In this document: piece by piece, positions 1 to 6,859 of the stretch | How the letters are laid out: every line of letters begins with the position of its first letter | Numbering within the stretch: position 1 is the first letter of the stretch | Assembly: GCA_945875085.1 (NCBI GenBank) | Contig: CAMCJU010000041.1 | Span: 1 to 7,187, forward strand | Direction: 5' to 3' | Length of the DNA: 7,187 nt | DNA from: Candidatus Phycorickettsia trachydisci | GTDB lineage: Bacteria; Pseudomonadota; Alphaproteobacteria; Rickettsiales; Rickettsiaceae | Notes under the pieces: generated by a model | Told to the model about the DNA's origin: nothing | What the model saw: only the letters and a program-made list of their open reading frames with translations | The model's database searches: none | Program-made: the position numbers and the translations under genes

Positions 1-1
1 A

Positions 2-124
2 CGTAAGCAGAAAATGCAGTGGAACAGACAAAATGCACACAATGTACTGCAGTTAAGAAGTACAATTTATTCTGGTGAGTGGGTAAAGTATCAAAGTAAT
101 GTAGACCTAAAATTAGCAGCATAA
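2..124 (+). CDS. C-terminal fragment of a transposase-like protein (5' end outside window)
   Basis: An open frame enters from the left edge and runs 40 codons to a TAA at 122-124, with no start codon needed inside the window. The peptide contains MQWNRQNAHNVLQLRS followed by IYSGEW. A tryptophan, a following small helix, the LxLR pattern and a later GEW or GDW are what I recall from the last 40-50 residues of several DDE transposases, such as ISKra4-like or related families; this is recollection, not a search. The fragment lies tail-to-tail with pgk, only 29 bases from the pgk stop. If correct, an insertion sequence abuts the pgk operon on its downstream side. It is short enough that a chance open frame cannot be excluded. 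The exact family, and whether the element is intact, cannot be judged from here. Confidence 0.45.
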   Translation, partial: RKQKMQWNRQNAHNVLQLRSTIYSGEWVKYQSNVDLKLAA

Positions 125-129
125 TTCAA

Positions 130-156
130 CAAAATATTTAAGCTCCCATTAGCTTA
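130..156 (-). terminator. Possible weak terminator after pgk
   Basis: On the minus strand the pgk stop codon opens a 6-bp stem, TAAGCT / AGCTTA (151-156 with 139-144), around a 6-base loop. It is followed by the A/T-mixed run AATATTTTG. The stem is short and AT-rich and the T tract is interrupted, so this would be an inefficient intrinsic terminator at best. It is the only hairpin seen at the right place for the end of the tkt-gap-pgk transcript. Confidence 0.3.
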
Positions 157-1338
157 TGCTTGCAAAAGAGCAGAAATTCCAGGCAAGCTTTTGCCCTCCA
201 GCCATTGTAAAAAAGCCCCTCCTCCGGTGGAAGTGTAGGTAGGACTACTTAGAAGTCCGGCGCTTTTTAAAGCGGCAATCGTATCGCCCCCTCCTATAAC
301 ACTTCTTAAGCCATTATTAGCCGATGCGCTAGCAACATTCCTGGCAAGCTGGGCGGTAGCCCCATTATATGGCGGCGTTTCAAAAGCTCCCAAAGGGCCA
401 TTCCAAACCAAAGTTGCCGAACTGTTAATTATTTGCTCAATTTGCGCAGAAGATATTGGCCCTATGTCCATGATAGCTTCATCGTTATTAATAGCAGATA
501 AATTACGCAAGCTAATAGCACCATGGCTATCTTTAACCATAAAGTCTGTAGGCAGTAAAATGCGGGTATTTTGCCTTTGAGCTTTGCTTAAAATATCTAA
601 AGCCTTATCTTTGAAGGCAATTTCAATCATGGATTTGCCAATTTGCACGCCGCTTGCATAAAGAAATGTATTGGCAATAGCTCCGCCCAAAATCAAACAA
701 TCAACTTTATCTAATAAGCCCAGCAGCAGATCTAATTTTGTAGAAATTTTTGCCCCTCCCACAATTGCCACAAAGGGCGAAACGGGACTAGCAAGCAATG
801 ATTGTATGCATTCTAGCTCTTGTATCAATAAAAACCCCGCTGCAGAAGGCATTAATCTGGTTATAGCATCTATCGATGCATGACTTCTGTGTGAACAGGA
901 AAAGGTGTCATTGATAAACACATCCCCCAGTTTACTAAGCTCTCTGGCAAATTCTATGTCATTTTTTTCTTCTCCTGGATTGAAGCGTAAATTTTCTAAG
1001 ATAATCACTTCGCCTGACTTCATCGCTTCGATTTTATTTTTTACCTTAAGGCCAATGCAGTCAGTGGCAAATTTTACTTTTACTTTTATAAGCTTTTCAA
1101 GCTCGTCAACAACAGGCGCCAGAGACAGGCCGCGCGTAAATTCTCCTTTAGGCCTTCCCATATGCGAAATGATTGCAATTTTTGCATTTTGCTCCAGCAG
1201 GTAAGAGATAGTCGGTAGCGATCTTAGGATTCTGGTAATCTCAGTAAACTTCCCCGACTGAATTGGCAGATTAAGATCTAAGCGCAATATAACTGTTTTG
1301 TTTTGCACGTCTAAATCGCATATTTTACGTAAATTCAT
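154..1338 (-). CDS. pgk: Phosphoglycerate kinase
   Basis: Cytosolic enzyme that reversibly transfers phosphate between 1,3-bisphosphoglycerate and ADP, giving 3-phosphoglycerate and ATP. The 394 residues match the usual bacterial length of about 390-400. Substrate-binding elements of the N-domain are present: RLDLNLP (19-25, usually RxDxNVP), Arg36, SHMGRPKG (58-65), LRFNPGEEKN (117-126) and INDTFSCSHRSHAS (142-155). Nucleotide-side elements of the C-domain follow: GGAKISTKL (194-202, with Lys197), WNGPLGAFE (312-320), GGGDT (349-353) and STGGGA (370-375). The FSCSHR wording, rather than the more common FGTAHR, is typical of alphaproteobacteria. The ATG sits in an ATGA overlap with the gap stop codon, which points to translational coupling and supports this start. 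It is the last gene of the tkt-gap-pgk operon. Small departures (Leu24 for Val, Thr353 for Ser) are conservative and do not suggest lost function. Confidence 0.97.
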   Translation of the reverse strand: MNLRKICDLDVQNKTVILRLDLNLPIQSGKFTEITRILRSLPTISYLLEQNAKIAIISHMGRPKGEFTRGLSLAPVVDELEKLIKVKVKFATDCIGLKVKNKIEAMKSGEVIILENLRFNPGEEKNDIEFARELSKLGDVFINDTFSCSHRSHASIDAITRLMPSAAGFLLIQELECIQSLLASPVSPFVAIVGGAKISTKLDLLLGLLDKVDCLILGGAIANTFLYASGVQIGKSMIEIAFKDKALDILSKAQRQNTRILLPTDFMVKDSHGAISLRNLSAINNDEAIMDIGPISSAQIEQIINSSATLVWNGPLGAFETPPYNGATAQLARNVASASANNGLRSVIGGGDTIAALKSAGLLSSPTYTSTGGGAFLQWLEGKSLPGISALLQA

Positions 1339-2366
1339 TCAAATGCTGCTAAATTGTTCAACAAGATACTAACGTCAAGCATTCTATTTACAAAAGCCCA
1401 TTCATTATCATACCAGCATAGCACTCTGATAAAATCGCCACCTACTACCTGAGTTTCAAAGGGGTCAAAAATACTGCTATAAGGATTATGGTTAAAATCT
1501 ATCGAGACTAATCTATCTTGTGCGACTGATAGTATGCGCCCCATCTTACCTTCAACAGCTCTTGATACCGCCTCATTTACAGTAAAAACATCCACCATCG
1601 ATGCAGATTTAAAGCTAAAATCGATCAAGGAAACGTTAGGTACAGGAACGCGAATCGCAGATCCGCTGATCCGATCGCCCACTTTGGGTAATACTAGCTT
1701 TAATGCCTTAGTAATGCCACTTTTTGTAGGTATCATTGAAGTCGTAGCGCACCTAGCGCGCCGAGGATCGTGGTGAAAATTATCAAGCAAATTTTGATCA
1801 AAAGTATATGAGTGAATAGTAGTAGCATAGCCAGATTCAATGCCAAAAGCTTCATGCAGAACCTTTACTATTGGCGCTAGCGCATTTGTGGTGCATGAGC
1901 CTATAGAAATTACTTGATCGCTGGGCTTTAAAATATCCTCATTTACCCCAAATACTATGGTTGCATCAGCATCGTCGCAAGGGGCCGATACTATCACGCG
2001 TGAATTACTACCGCTCAAATGCATCGCTGCCAAATCTTTTTTATTAAATTTGCCAGAACATTCAAGCACCAAGTCAATTCCTAATTGCTGCCAGGGGGTT
2101 TGCTGAGTATCTTTTTTACTAGCAACCTCTTGACTAGCGATATCTTGACTAAAAACAGCTATTTCCTCCCCCTGGATTCTTAAGCAACTATCGCCAACTT
2201 CAATCTGAAAATTTGCCTTCCCGTGCGTTGAGTCGTATTGCAATAAATAGGCAAGCTGCTCAAGGTTAGATGATGTATTGATTGCTGCAACGCTTATGCC
2301 GCGCTCTATAGCGGCTCGAAGGGTCAATCTCCCTATCCTGCCAAGGCCATTAATCCCTATTTTCAT
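1335..2366 (-). CDS. gap: Glyceraldehyde-3-phosphate dehydrogenase, with atypical cofactor site
   Basis: Catalyses reversible phosphorylating oxidation of glyceraldehyde-3-phosphate to 1,3-bisphosphoglycerate with NAD(P). The 343 residues are near the family norm of 330-340; a roughly nine-residue extra stretch lies near 78-90, before PWQQLGIDLVLECSGKF. The Rossmann motif INGLGRIGR is at 5-13, the catalytic Cys158 in GSCTTN (156-161), the base His185 in TTIHSY, Arg239 in IRVPVPNVS and the nicotinamide Asn321 in WYDNEW. The residue before the catalytic SC is Gly, where Ala is usual. Two positions that favour NAD in classical enzymes are changed: the Asp after the second beta strand is Thr31 (INTS instead of INDL), and the Pro before the PH motif is Phe197 (LDNFHHD). 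This recalls gluconeogenic NADP-using enzymes such as Bacillus GapB, so NADP or dual use is possible. The start overlaps the tkt end by 17 bases. Erythrose-4-phosphate dehydrogenase (Epd) is a less likely alternative. Confidence 0.95.
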   Translation of the reverse strand: MKIGINGLGRIGRLTLRAAIERGISVAAINTSSNLEQLAYLLQYDSTHGKANFQIEVGDSCLRIQGEEIAVFSQDIASQEVASKKDTQQTPWQQLGIDLVLECSGKFNKKDLAAMHLSGSNSRVIVSAPCDDADATIVFGVNEDILKPSDQVISIGSCTTNALAPIVKVLHEAFGIESGYATTIHSYTFDQNLLDNFHHDPRRARCATTSMIPTKSGITKALKLVLPKVGDRISGSAIRVPVPNVSLIDFSFKSASMVDVFTVNEAVSRAVEGKMGRILSVAQDRLVSIDFNHNPYSSIFDPFETQVVGGDFIRVLCWYDNEWAFVNRMLDVSILLNNLAAFE

Positions 2367-4299
2367 ATTTTTGCATAATTTTTTGACAAATATTTTCCGC
2401 CGTTAATCCAAAATAGCTATATAAATCCTGATATGGCGCCGATTTGCCAAACTCATCTAAGCCAAAAAACATACCATCTCTTCCTATTAAACGGTGCCAA
2501 CCAAAACTGACCGCCGCCTCAATAGCAACTTTAATTCTACCCTTGCCAATTATCCTACTTATATAATCAGCACTTGAGGCAAAAAATAACTCAAATGAGA
2601 CCATCGAAACCAAGCTAACTTGCAGACCGGTATCTTCCAGTAGTAAACAAACTTCATTTGCAAGGCAAAGCTCTGATCCTGTAGCAAAAATCACCACATC
2701 GCAAGAAGTATTTTCTTTGATAAAATATGCTCCTTTGCTCACTTGATCAGCGCAACTACCTTTAAGCGGCGGCAAAGCTTGACGACTGAGCGCCAGCAAA
2801 CAAGCCCCCCCTTCATTTGCAAAAATATGATTAAATACCCCTATGGTCTCCCTAGCATCAGCTGGTCTATATAGAGTTAAGTTTGGCATACTTCTTAGGC
2901 TACTCAAGTGCTCTATCGGTTGGTGCGTAGGGCCATCGGGGCCAAGGCCAATTGAGTCATGAGTCATTATGTATATAACCCTTAAGTTCATCAAGCTACT
3001 AAGCCTAATGCTGGGGCGCATATAATCGCTAAAAACCAGGAATGTTCCAGCTATCATCAAAAAGCCCTCTAAAGCCAGGCCATTCATGATTGCCGACATA
3101 GCATTTTCACGTGGGCCAAAATAAATAAAATTACCACTAAAATCATCTTTAGTAATCGGCTTGCAGTGTTTGTTATGCACGCCAATTGAAGAAGATAAGT
3201 CCGCTGAGCCTAGGATTGCTTTTGGCTCCAGTCGCGCAATAATCTCTATTATCTTGCCAGCAGAAACTCTTGTTGCCTGGCTCAGCTCCATCTTTAAAGA
3301 GTTTATCTCAGCAAGAGTTTGGCTCTTAATCTTAGCTGGCTTAAAATAATTAGCGCAAGTTATAGCGGCAAATTCTATTTGCCAGGCTTTGTAGCTAGCC
3401 TCGTTGCGCGCGCTAAAGCCACGCCACCACTGCAATATATCAGCCCTTATGTCAAAATCATCATAATCTAGGAGCAAACCCGCGCGCAAACTCTGTAAGC
3501 TTTCAGCTCCCAAAGGAGTGCCATGAGCAGCGCAATTTCCAGCTTTAGAGCTTCCGTAGCCAATAGTTGTCTTGCAAGCGATAAAAACTGGTTTGTTAGA
3601 ATTTTGCGCTTGCTTTAAGGCTTGATTTATTTGCTCAAAATCATGACCATCAATTTGCAGAGCCTCCCAGCCTAGGCTTTGAAATTTTTGTACCTGATTT
3701 TCCGAAATTGTCAAACTTGTGCTTCCGTCGATAGTAACGCCGTTGTCGTCAAATAAGACAATCAAATTGTTTAGCTGTAAGTGTCCGGCAATAGATGCTG
3801 CCTCATAGCTTATGCCTTCCATCAAGCAGCCATCCCCAACAATAGTATAGATTTTATAGTCTGCCAGACTAGAGCCTATACTTGCGGCATATTTTTTTAC
3901 CCCTATTGCCATCCCGACGCTTGTGGCAAATCCTTGCCCCAAAGGCCCTGTTGTTGTCTCGATTGCTGGAAATGCTCCGTATTCAGGATGGCCTGGGGTT
4001 TTGCTATGGAGAGTGCGAAAATTTTTAATATCTGCTAAGTCAAAGTCCTTATATCCTGCTAGATAATAAAATGCATAAAGCAGCATAGAGCCATGTCCAG
4101 CAGATAATACCAATCTATCTCTGGCAAACCATCTAGGGTCTTTTGGGTTAAATTTTAAAAAATTCGCCGCTAAAGCCGTAAATACATCGGCAAAACCAAG
4201 TGGCATGCCAGGATGCCCAGAGTCAGCTCTTTCAACCGCAGCTGCCGATAAAATACGCAAAGCATTTGCCGCTGCTTTTAAATTCACTTCTAAATTCAT
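2350..4299 (-). CDS. tkt: Transketolase
   Basis: ThDP- and metal-dependent cytosolic enzyme of the non-oxidative pentose phosphate pathway; it moves two-carbon ketol units between xylulose-5-phosphate or fructose-6-phosphate and aldose phosphates. Numbering from the start chosen here (649 aa, family about 650-680): SGHPGMPLG (27-35), GHGS (68-71), TPGHPE (101-106), TTGPLGQG (116-123), the ThDP/metal motif beginning GDG at 155 and reaching Asn186, His259 in AAHGTPLG, catalytic Glu398 in FGPREN, His447 in THDSIGLG, DGPTHQP (455-461) and phosphate-binding Arg506 in LSRQ. All three domains are complete. An in-frame ATG 30 bases upstream (at 4329) would give 659 residues. I prefer 4299 because GAGG lies five bases before it and because the family N-terminus usually starts a few residues before the ANAxR helix. 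It is the first gene of the operon with gap and pgk. Confidence 0.96.
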   Translation of the reverse strand: MNLEVNLKAAANALRILSAAAVERADSGHPGMPLGFADVFTALAANFLKFNPKDPRWFARDRLVLSAGHGSMLLYAFYYLAGYKDFDLADIKNFRTLHSKTPGHPEYGAFPAIETTTGPLGQGFATSVGMAIGVKKYAASIGSSLADYKIYTIVGDGCLMEGISYEAASIAGHLQLNNLIVLFDDNGVTIDGSTSLTISENQVQKFQSLGWEALQIDGHDFEQINQALKQAQNSNKPVFIACKTTIGYGSSKAGNCAAHGTPLGAESLQSLRAGLLLDYDDFDIRADILQWWRGFSARNEASYKAWQIEFAAITCANYFKPAKIKSQTLAEINSLKMELSQATRVSAGKIIEIIARLEPKAILGSADLSSSIGVHNKHCKPITKDDFSGNFIYFGPRENAMSAIMNGLALEGFLMIAGTFLVFSDYMRPSIRLSSLMNLRVIYIMTHDSIGLGPDGPTHQPIEHLSSLRSMPNLTLYRPADARETIGVFNHIFANEGGACLLALSRQALPPLKGSCADQVSKGAYFIKENTSCDVVIFATGSELCLANEVCLLLEDTGLQVSLVSMVSFELFFASSADYISRIIGKGRIKVAIEAAVSFGWHRLIGRDGMFFGLDEFGKSAPYQDLYSYFGLTAENICQKIMQKYENRD

Positions 4300-4304
4300 A
4301 TTTG

Positions 4305-4308
4305 CCTC
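4305..4308 (-). promoter_or_regulatory. Shine-Dalgarno site of tkt
   Basis: The minus strand reads GAGG, then CAAAT, then ATG at 4299. The five-base spacing is good for a ribosome binding site. The upstream ATG at 4329 has only a poor match (GTGGG directly before TAA-ATG). This decides the tkt start in favour of 4299. Confidence 0.6.
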
Positions 4309-4461
4309 AAAAGTACTAGCCTGAAGCATTTACCCACTCTTTTATGCGCATTTAAAGGACTATGATTTTGATAGCCTTCAGACGCAACTGCTAAAGCAAG
4401 AAGAGTGGTTGCCGGCATAAAATGCGCTAAAGTTTGCATGGGATATTTTTAACTTTCTTAA

Positions 4462-4490
4462 AGTCTAGCAAAAACAACAGTTCTTGACAA
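4462..4490 (-). promoter_or_regulatory. Candidate sigma-70-type promoter of tkt-gap-pgk
   Basis: On the minus strand, TTGTCA (4485-4490, five of six consensus bases) is followed after exactly 17 bases by TAGACT (4462-4467, four of six). This is the best-spaced pair I found upstream of tkt. It predicts a start near 4455 and an untranslated leader of roughly 155 bases, which is long but acceptable. A weaker downstream pair, TTGCGT/CATAGT, also exists. Confidence 0.35.
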
Positions 4491-4503
4491 GAAGAAAACT
4501 TCT
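4481..4503. promoter_or_regulatory. Operator-like overlapping dyads over divergent -35 elements
   Basis: TTCTTG-A-CAAGAA (4481-4493) is a perfect 6-bp dyad with a single central base. It runs into a second one, AGAAG-AAAA-CTTCT (4490-4503). The first dyad contains TTGACA on the plus strand and TTGTCA on the minus strand, so a bound regulator could cover -35 elements for both directions. The plus-strand TTGACA has only a poor -10 (GATGCA at 4507-4512), so its use as a sucC promoter is doubtful. No regulator can be named. Confidence 0.3.
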
Positions 4504-4568
4504 ATTGATGCATGAGAAAAGCAACTACAAACCTTGCTGATAGGCTTCAACTTAAAAATATTTATGCG

Positions 4569-4587
4569 TGCAAGTCTTAAGCTTGCA
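4569..4587. other. Small hairpin upstream of sucC
   Basis: TGCAAG and CTTGCA form a 6-bp stem around a 7-base loop, about 110 bases before the sucC start. Only a broken T-rich stretch (TAATATTATTTTC) follows on the plus strand. It could be a weak attenuator or terminator, a leader hairpin, or chance. Confidence 0.25.
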
Positions 4588-4695
4588 ACCTAATATTATT
4601 TTCATCTATGTATTTGACTAATTTCATTGAACTGACCTTCGAATTATATTAAAGTTGATTTAACATAGAGAACTTCAAGAGAAAATACAAATATT

Positions 4696-5859
4696 ATGAA
4701 TATCCACGAATATCAAGCTAAGGAGCTGTTAGCGCAATTTGGCATTAGAATTAAAAGAGGTCTTGCTATCTTGTCAAAAGATGATATTGATCAGGCTGTA
4801 GATCAGTTCGACTCTGATTTATATGTCATAAAAGCTCAGGTGCATGCTGGAGGCAGAGGCAAGGCTGGGGGAATTAAAATCGCTAAAACTAAGCAAGAAG
4901 CTAAAGATCTAGCTCATAAAATGTGGGGCAAAACCTTAGTTACCAATCAAACAGGACTGGAGGGCAAAATAATTAGCAGAATATACCTTGAAGAAGGTTG
5001 TCAAATTACGCGCGAGTATTATTTAAGTATTTTGCTAGATAGGGTCAAAAATTTATTAAGTATAATAGCTTCCAAAGAAGGGGGGGTTGATATCGAGGAA
5101 GTTGCTGAAAAATTTCCCGAAAAAATAGCCACATTCTATGTTGACCCAAGCATAGGTCTTGCACCTTTTATTTCCAGGCGAGTTAATTTTATGCTTGGTC
5201 TAGATGCTAGCATGATAAAAGAAACTACCGCTGTGGTGGAAGGAATTTATAATTTATTTATCCAAAAAGACGCAGCGCAAATTGAGATAAACCCCCTTGT
5301 TTTAACGCAAGATAATAAACTGATCGTTTTGGATGCGAAAATTTCTTTTGACGAAAATGCACTTTTTAGACATCCAGATATAGCATTCATGCGCGATGCC
5401 TCCCAAGAAGAGCCGCTAGAAACCAAAGCTGCCGCCTTTGGCCTTAGTTATGTTAAGATGGATGGCAATATCGGTTGCATGGTAAATGGAGCTGGTCTTG
5501 CTATGGCAACCATGGATATTATCAAGCTTTATGGAGCATCGCCTGCTAATTTTTTAGACGTTGGCGGTGGGGCCGATAAACAAAGAGTTGCTCAAGCATT
5601 TAAAATAATTCTCTCAGATGGCAATGTTAAAGGTCTTTTGGTTAATATTTTTGGCGGCATTATGCGCTGCGATATTATTGCTGAAGGTATAATTGCAGCA
5701 GCAAAAGAAGTTGGCCTGCAAGTGCCATTGGTAGTTAGACTTGCCGGCACCAACTTCGAGCTAGGCAAACGAATTTTGGCAAATTCTGGTTTGAAAATTA
5801 CCCCAGCAGATGATTTAGCAGATGCCGCACAAAAAATAGTTGGCATAGTTAATAATTAA
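4696..5859 (+). CDS. sucC: Succinyl-CoA synthetase (ADP/GDP-forming), beta subunit
   Basis: Beta subunit of the TCA-cycle enzyme that converts succinyl-CoA, phosphate and NDP to succinate, CoA and NTP; it carries the nucleotide-binding ATP-grasp domain and works as a complex with SucD. The length of 387 residues is almost identical to the E. coli subunit (388). The N-terminus [12 protein letters not shown] is the family hallmark and fixes the start. Also seen are [15 protein letters not shown] (45-59, Lys46 in the nucleotide site), the metal ligands Asn199 in EINPL and Asp213 in VLDAK, then the C-terminal CoA-ligase domain with [11 protein letters not shown] (264-274), FLDVGGGAD (286-294) and [10 protein letters not shown] (317-326). 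A G7 run at 5080-5086 keeps the frame. Whether ATP or GTP is used cannot be told from the sequence. sucD follows after 26 bases. In many alphaproteobacteria mdh precedes sucC; here the divergent tkt operon does. Confidence 0.97.
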   Translation: MNIHEYQAKELLAQFGIRIKRGLAILSKDDIDQAVDQFDSDLYVIKAQVHAGGRGKAGGIKIAKTKQEAKDLAHKMWGKTLVTNQTGLEGKIISRIYLEEGCQITREYYLSILLDRVKNLLSIIASKEGGVDIEEVAEKFPEKIATFYVDPSIGLAPFISRRVNFMLGLDASMIKETTAVVEGIYNLFIQKDAAQIEINPLVLTQDNKLIVLDAKISFDENALFRHPDIAFMRDASQEEPLETKAAAFGLSYVKMDGNIGCMVNGAGLAMATMDIIKLYGASPANFLDVGGGADKQRVAQAFKIILSDGNVKGLLVNIFGGIMRCDIIAEGIIAAAKEVGLQVPLVVRLAGTNFELGKRILANSGLKITPADDLADAAQKIVGIVNN

Positions 5860-5885
5860 TATATTTTAAAAACAGCGGAAAATTT

Positions 5886-6767
5886 ATGGCAATTTTAGTT
5901 AATAAAGATACAAAAGTTATTTGCCAGGGCTTTACTGGCGCGCAAGGCACCTTTCATTCCGAGCAGGCGATTTTATATGGCACCAAAATGGTCGCAGGCG
6001 TAACTCCTGGCAAAGGGGGCCAGCGCCACTTAGATTTACCAGTTTTTAACACCGTGGAAGAAGCAGTAATAAATACTAAGGCTACCGCTAGCGTCATTTA
6101 CGTGCCTCCCGCATATGCTGCTGATGCTATTCTTGAAGCTATTGATGCTGGAGTTGAGTTAGTAATTTGTATTACAGAAGGGGTACCTATTCTTGATATG
6201 CTAAAGGTTAATAAGGCCCTGCGGGCTTCAAGAACAAGGCTGATTGGCCCAAATTGTCCCGGCATTATTACTCCTGGGGAGTGTAAGATTGGCATCATGC
6301 CAGGGCATATACATCAAAAAGGCTTTGTGGGTATTATTTCGCGCTCTGGTACGCTTACTTACGAAGCCGTTGCGCAAACTACTGCTGTTGGATTGGGGCA
6401 GTCTTCTTGCGTTGGCATTGGAGGGGATCCTGTTATTGGAACGACTTTTTCTGATTGCCTTGAGATGTTCCTGCAAGACGAGCAGACCAAGGCCATTATC
6501 ATGATCGGAGAAATTGGAGGTAGCGGCGAGGAAGAAGCCGCTTTGCTAATAAAATCTGCAAAAATCAAAAAGCCTATTGTGGGCTTTATTGCTGGCACTA
6601 CAGCCCCTAAGGGCAAAAGAATGGGGCATGCTGGGGCTATTGTTTCTGGCAGTCAAGGGTCTGCCGAAAGTAAGTTGGAGAGTTTGGCCGAAGCTGGCGT
6701 TGTTATAGCCAAATCTCCGGCAGAGATTGGTAGAACTTTGTACAACCTGTTGAATGATAGACTTTGA
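5886..6767 (+). CDS. sucD: Succinyl-CoA synthetase, alpha subunit
   Basis: Alpha subunit of succinyl-CoA synthetase; it binds CoA and carries the phosphohistidine that shuttles phosphate between succinyl phosphate and the nucleotide on SucC. The 293 residues match the family (about 290). The N-terminal CoA-binding Rossmann domain starts with [18 protein letters not shown] and [12 protein letters not shown] (18-29), followed by TPGKGG (40-45). The ligase domain has [19 protein letters not shown] (121-139), SRSGTLTYE (152-160), [10 protein letters not shown] (177-186), [12 protein letters not shown] (208-219) and the active-site His248 in [11 protein letters not shown]. All key residues are present. 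It is co-directional with sucC with a 26-base gap, so it is almost certainly in the same transcript. sucA/sucB, which often follow in alphaproteobacteria, are absent; an insertion element lies downstream instead. The ribosome site is weak (GCGGAAAATTT before the ATG). Confidence 0.97.
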   Translation: MAILVNKDTKVICQGFTGAQGTFHSEQAILYGTKMVAGVTPGKGGQRHLDLPVFNTVEEAVINTKATASVIYVPPAYAADAILEAIDAGVELVICITEGVPILDMLKVNKALRASRTRLIGPNCPGIITPGECKIGIMPGHIHQKGFVGIISRSGTLTYEAVAQTTAVGLGQSSCVGIGGDPVIGTTFSDCLEMFLQDEQTKAIIMIGEIGGSGEEEAALLIKSAKIKKPIVGFIAGTTAPKGKRMGHAGAIVSGSQGSAESKLESLAEAGVVIAKSPAEIGRTLYNLLNDRL

Positions 6768-6799
6768 AGAGAAATTTTAAAAAAGTAGATCTTAAAAAG

Positions 6800-6835
6800 A
6801 AAAAGGTTTTGAAAAAGGTTTTGAAAAACGTTCTA
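6800..6835 (+). repeat. 12-base tandem repeat after sucD
   Basis: Two perfect copies of AAAAAGGTTTTG (6800-6811, 6812-6823) are followed by a third with nine of twelve matches, AAAAACGTTCTA (6824-6835). It lies in an AT-rich spacer starting 33 bases after the sucD stop. It does not form a good terminator hairpin. It may be a simple slippage product. Confidence 0.85.
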
Positions 6836-6859
6836 AAATTATCTTTTCTTAACGAGTAG

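Larger units (their letters stand above)
4330..4695. other. Divergent intergenic control region between tkt and sucC
   Basis: A stretch of 366 bases without a convincing gene separates two operons transcribed outward. It holds a candidate minus-strand promoter for tkt (4462-4490), a dyad over it (4481-4503), a small hairpin (4569-4587) and weak promoter-like elements for sucC: TTGACT at 4614-4619 with TCGAAT at 4639-4644 (19-base spacing) and TATATT at 4645-4650. The sucC ribosome site is weak: AGAG at 4678-4681 lies 14 bases before the ATG. The longest small frame found here is 22 codons and shows no support. No tRNA or riboswitch-like fold was recognised. Confidence 0.6.

Noticed and set aside
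172..180. Alternative that the pgk C-terminus is truncated
   Set aside because: The protein reaches STGGGA and the final LPGISAL helix seen in complete enzymes.
671..1204. Plus-strand open frames (70 and 99 codons) opposite pgk
   Set aside because: They lie antisense within the strongly supported pgk gene and show no recognisable motif; they are shadows of its codon use.
1534..4038. Plus-strand frames opposite gap and tkt (62-85 codons)
   Set aside because: Antisense to complete, motif-rich genes; Cys-rich or low-quality composition and no ribosome sites.
77..4339. 11-base inverted match GAGTGGGTAAA (77-87) with TTTACCCACTC (4329-4339) on both sides of the operon
   Set aside because: Several 11-base matches are expected by chance in 7 kb on two strands; no extension, so not evidence of mobile-element ends.
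4334..4408. Inverted repeat CCACTCTT / AAGAGTGG flanking about 60 bases upstream of tkt
   Set aside because: An 8-base match at this distance is expected by chance about once in every two or so regions of this size; no further pairing extends it.
4512..4580. 22-codon frame (MRKATTNLADRLQL...) as leader peptide upstream of sucC
   Set aside because: No ribosome site, no known pattern, and its ATG would lie at or before the start predicted from the nearby TTGACA; chance frame more likely.
5080..5086. Run of seven G in sucC as a possible frameshift site
   Set aside because: The frame continues through it as Lys-Glu-Gly-Gly-Val, with all downstream motifs intact and normal protein length.
5592..6616. 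Minus- and plus-strand frames of 66-86 codons inside sucC and sucD
   Set aside because: All overlap intact succinyl-CoA synthetase genes in other frames and look like translation by-products.
6768..6850. Intrinsic terminator for sucCD
   Set aside because: The spacer is rich in A and T, but I found no GC stem followed by a T run.
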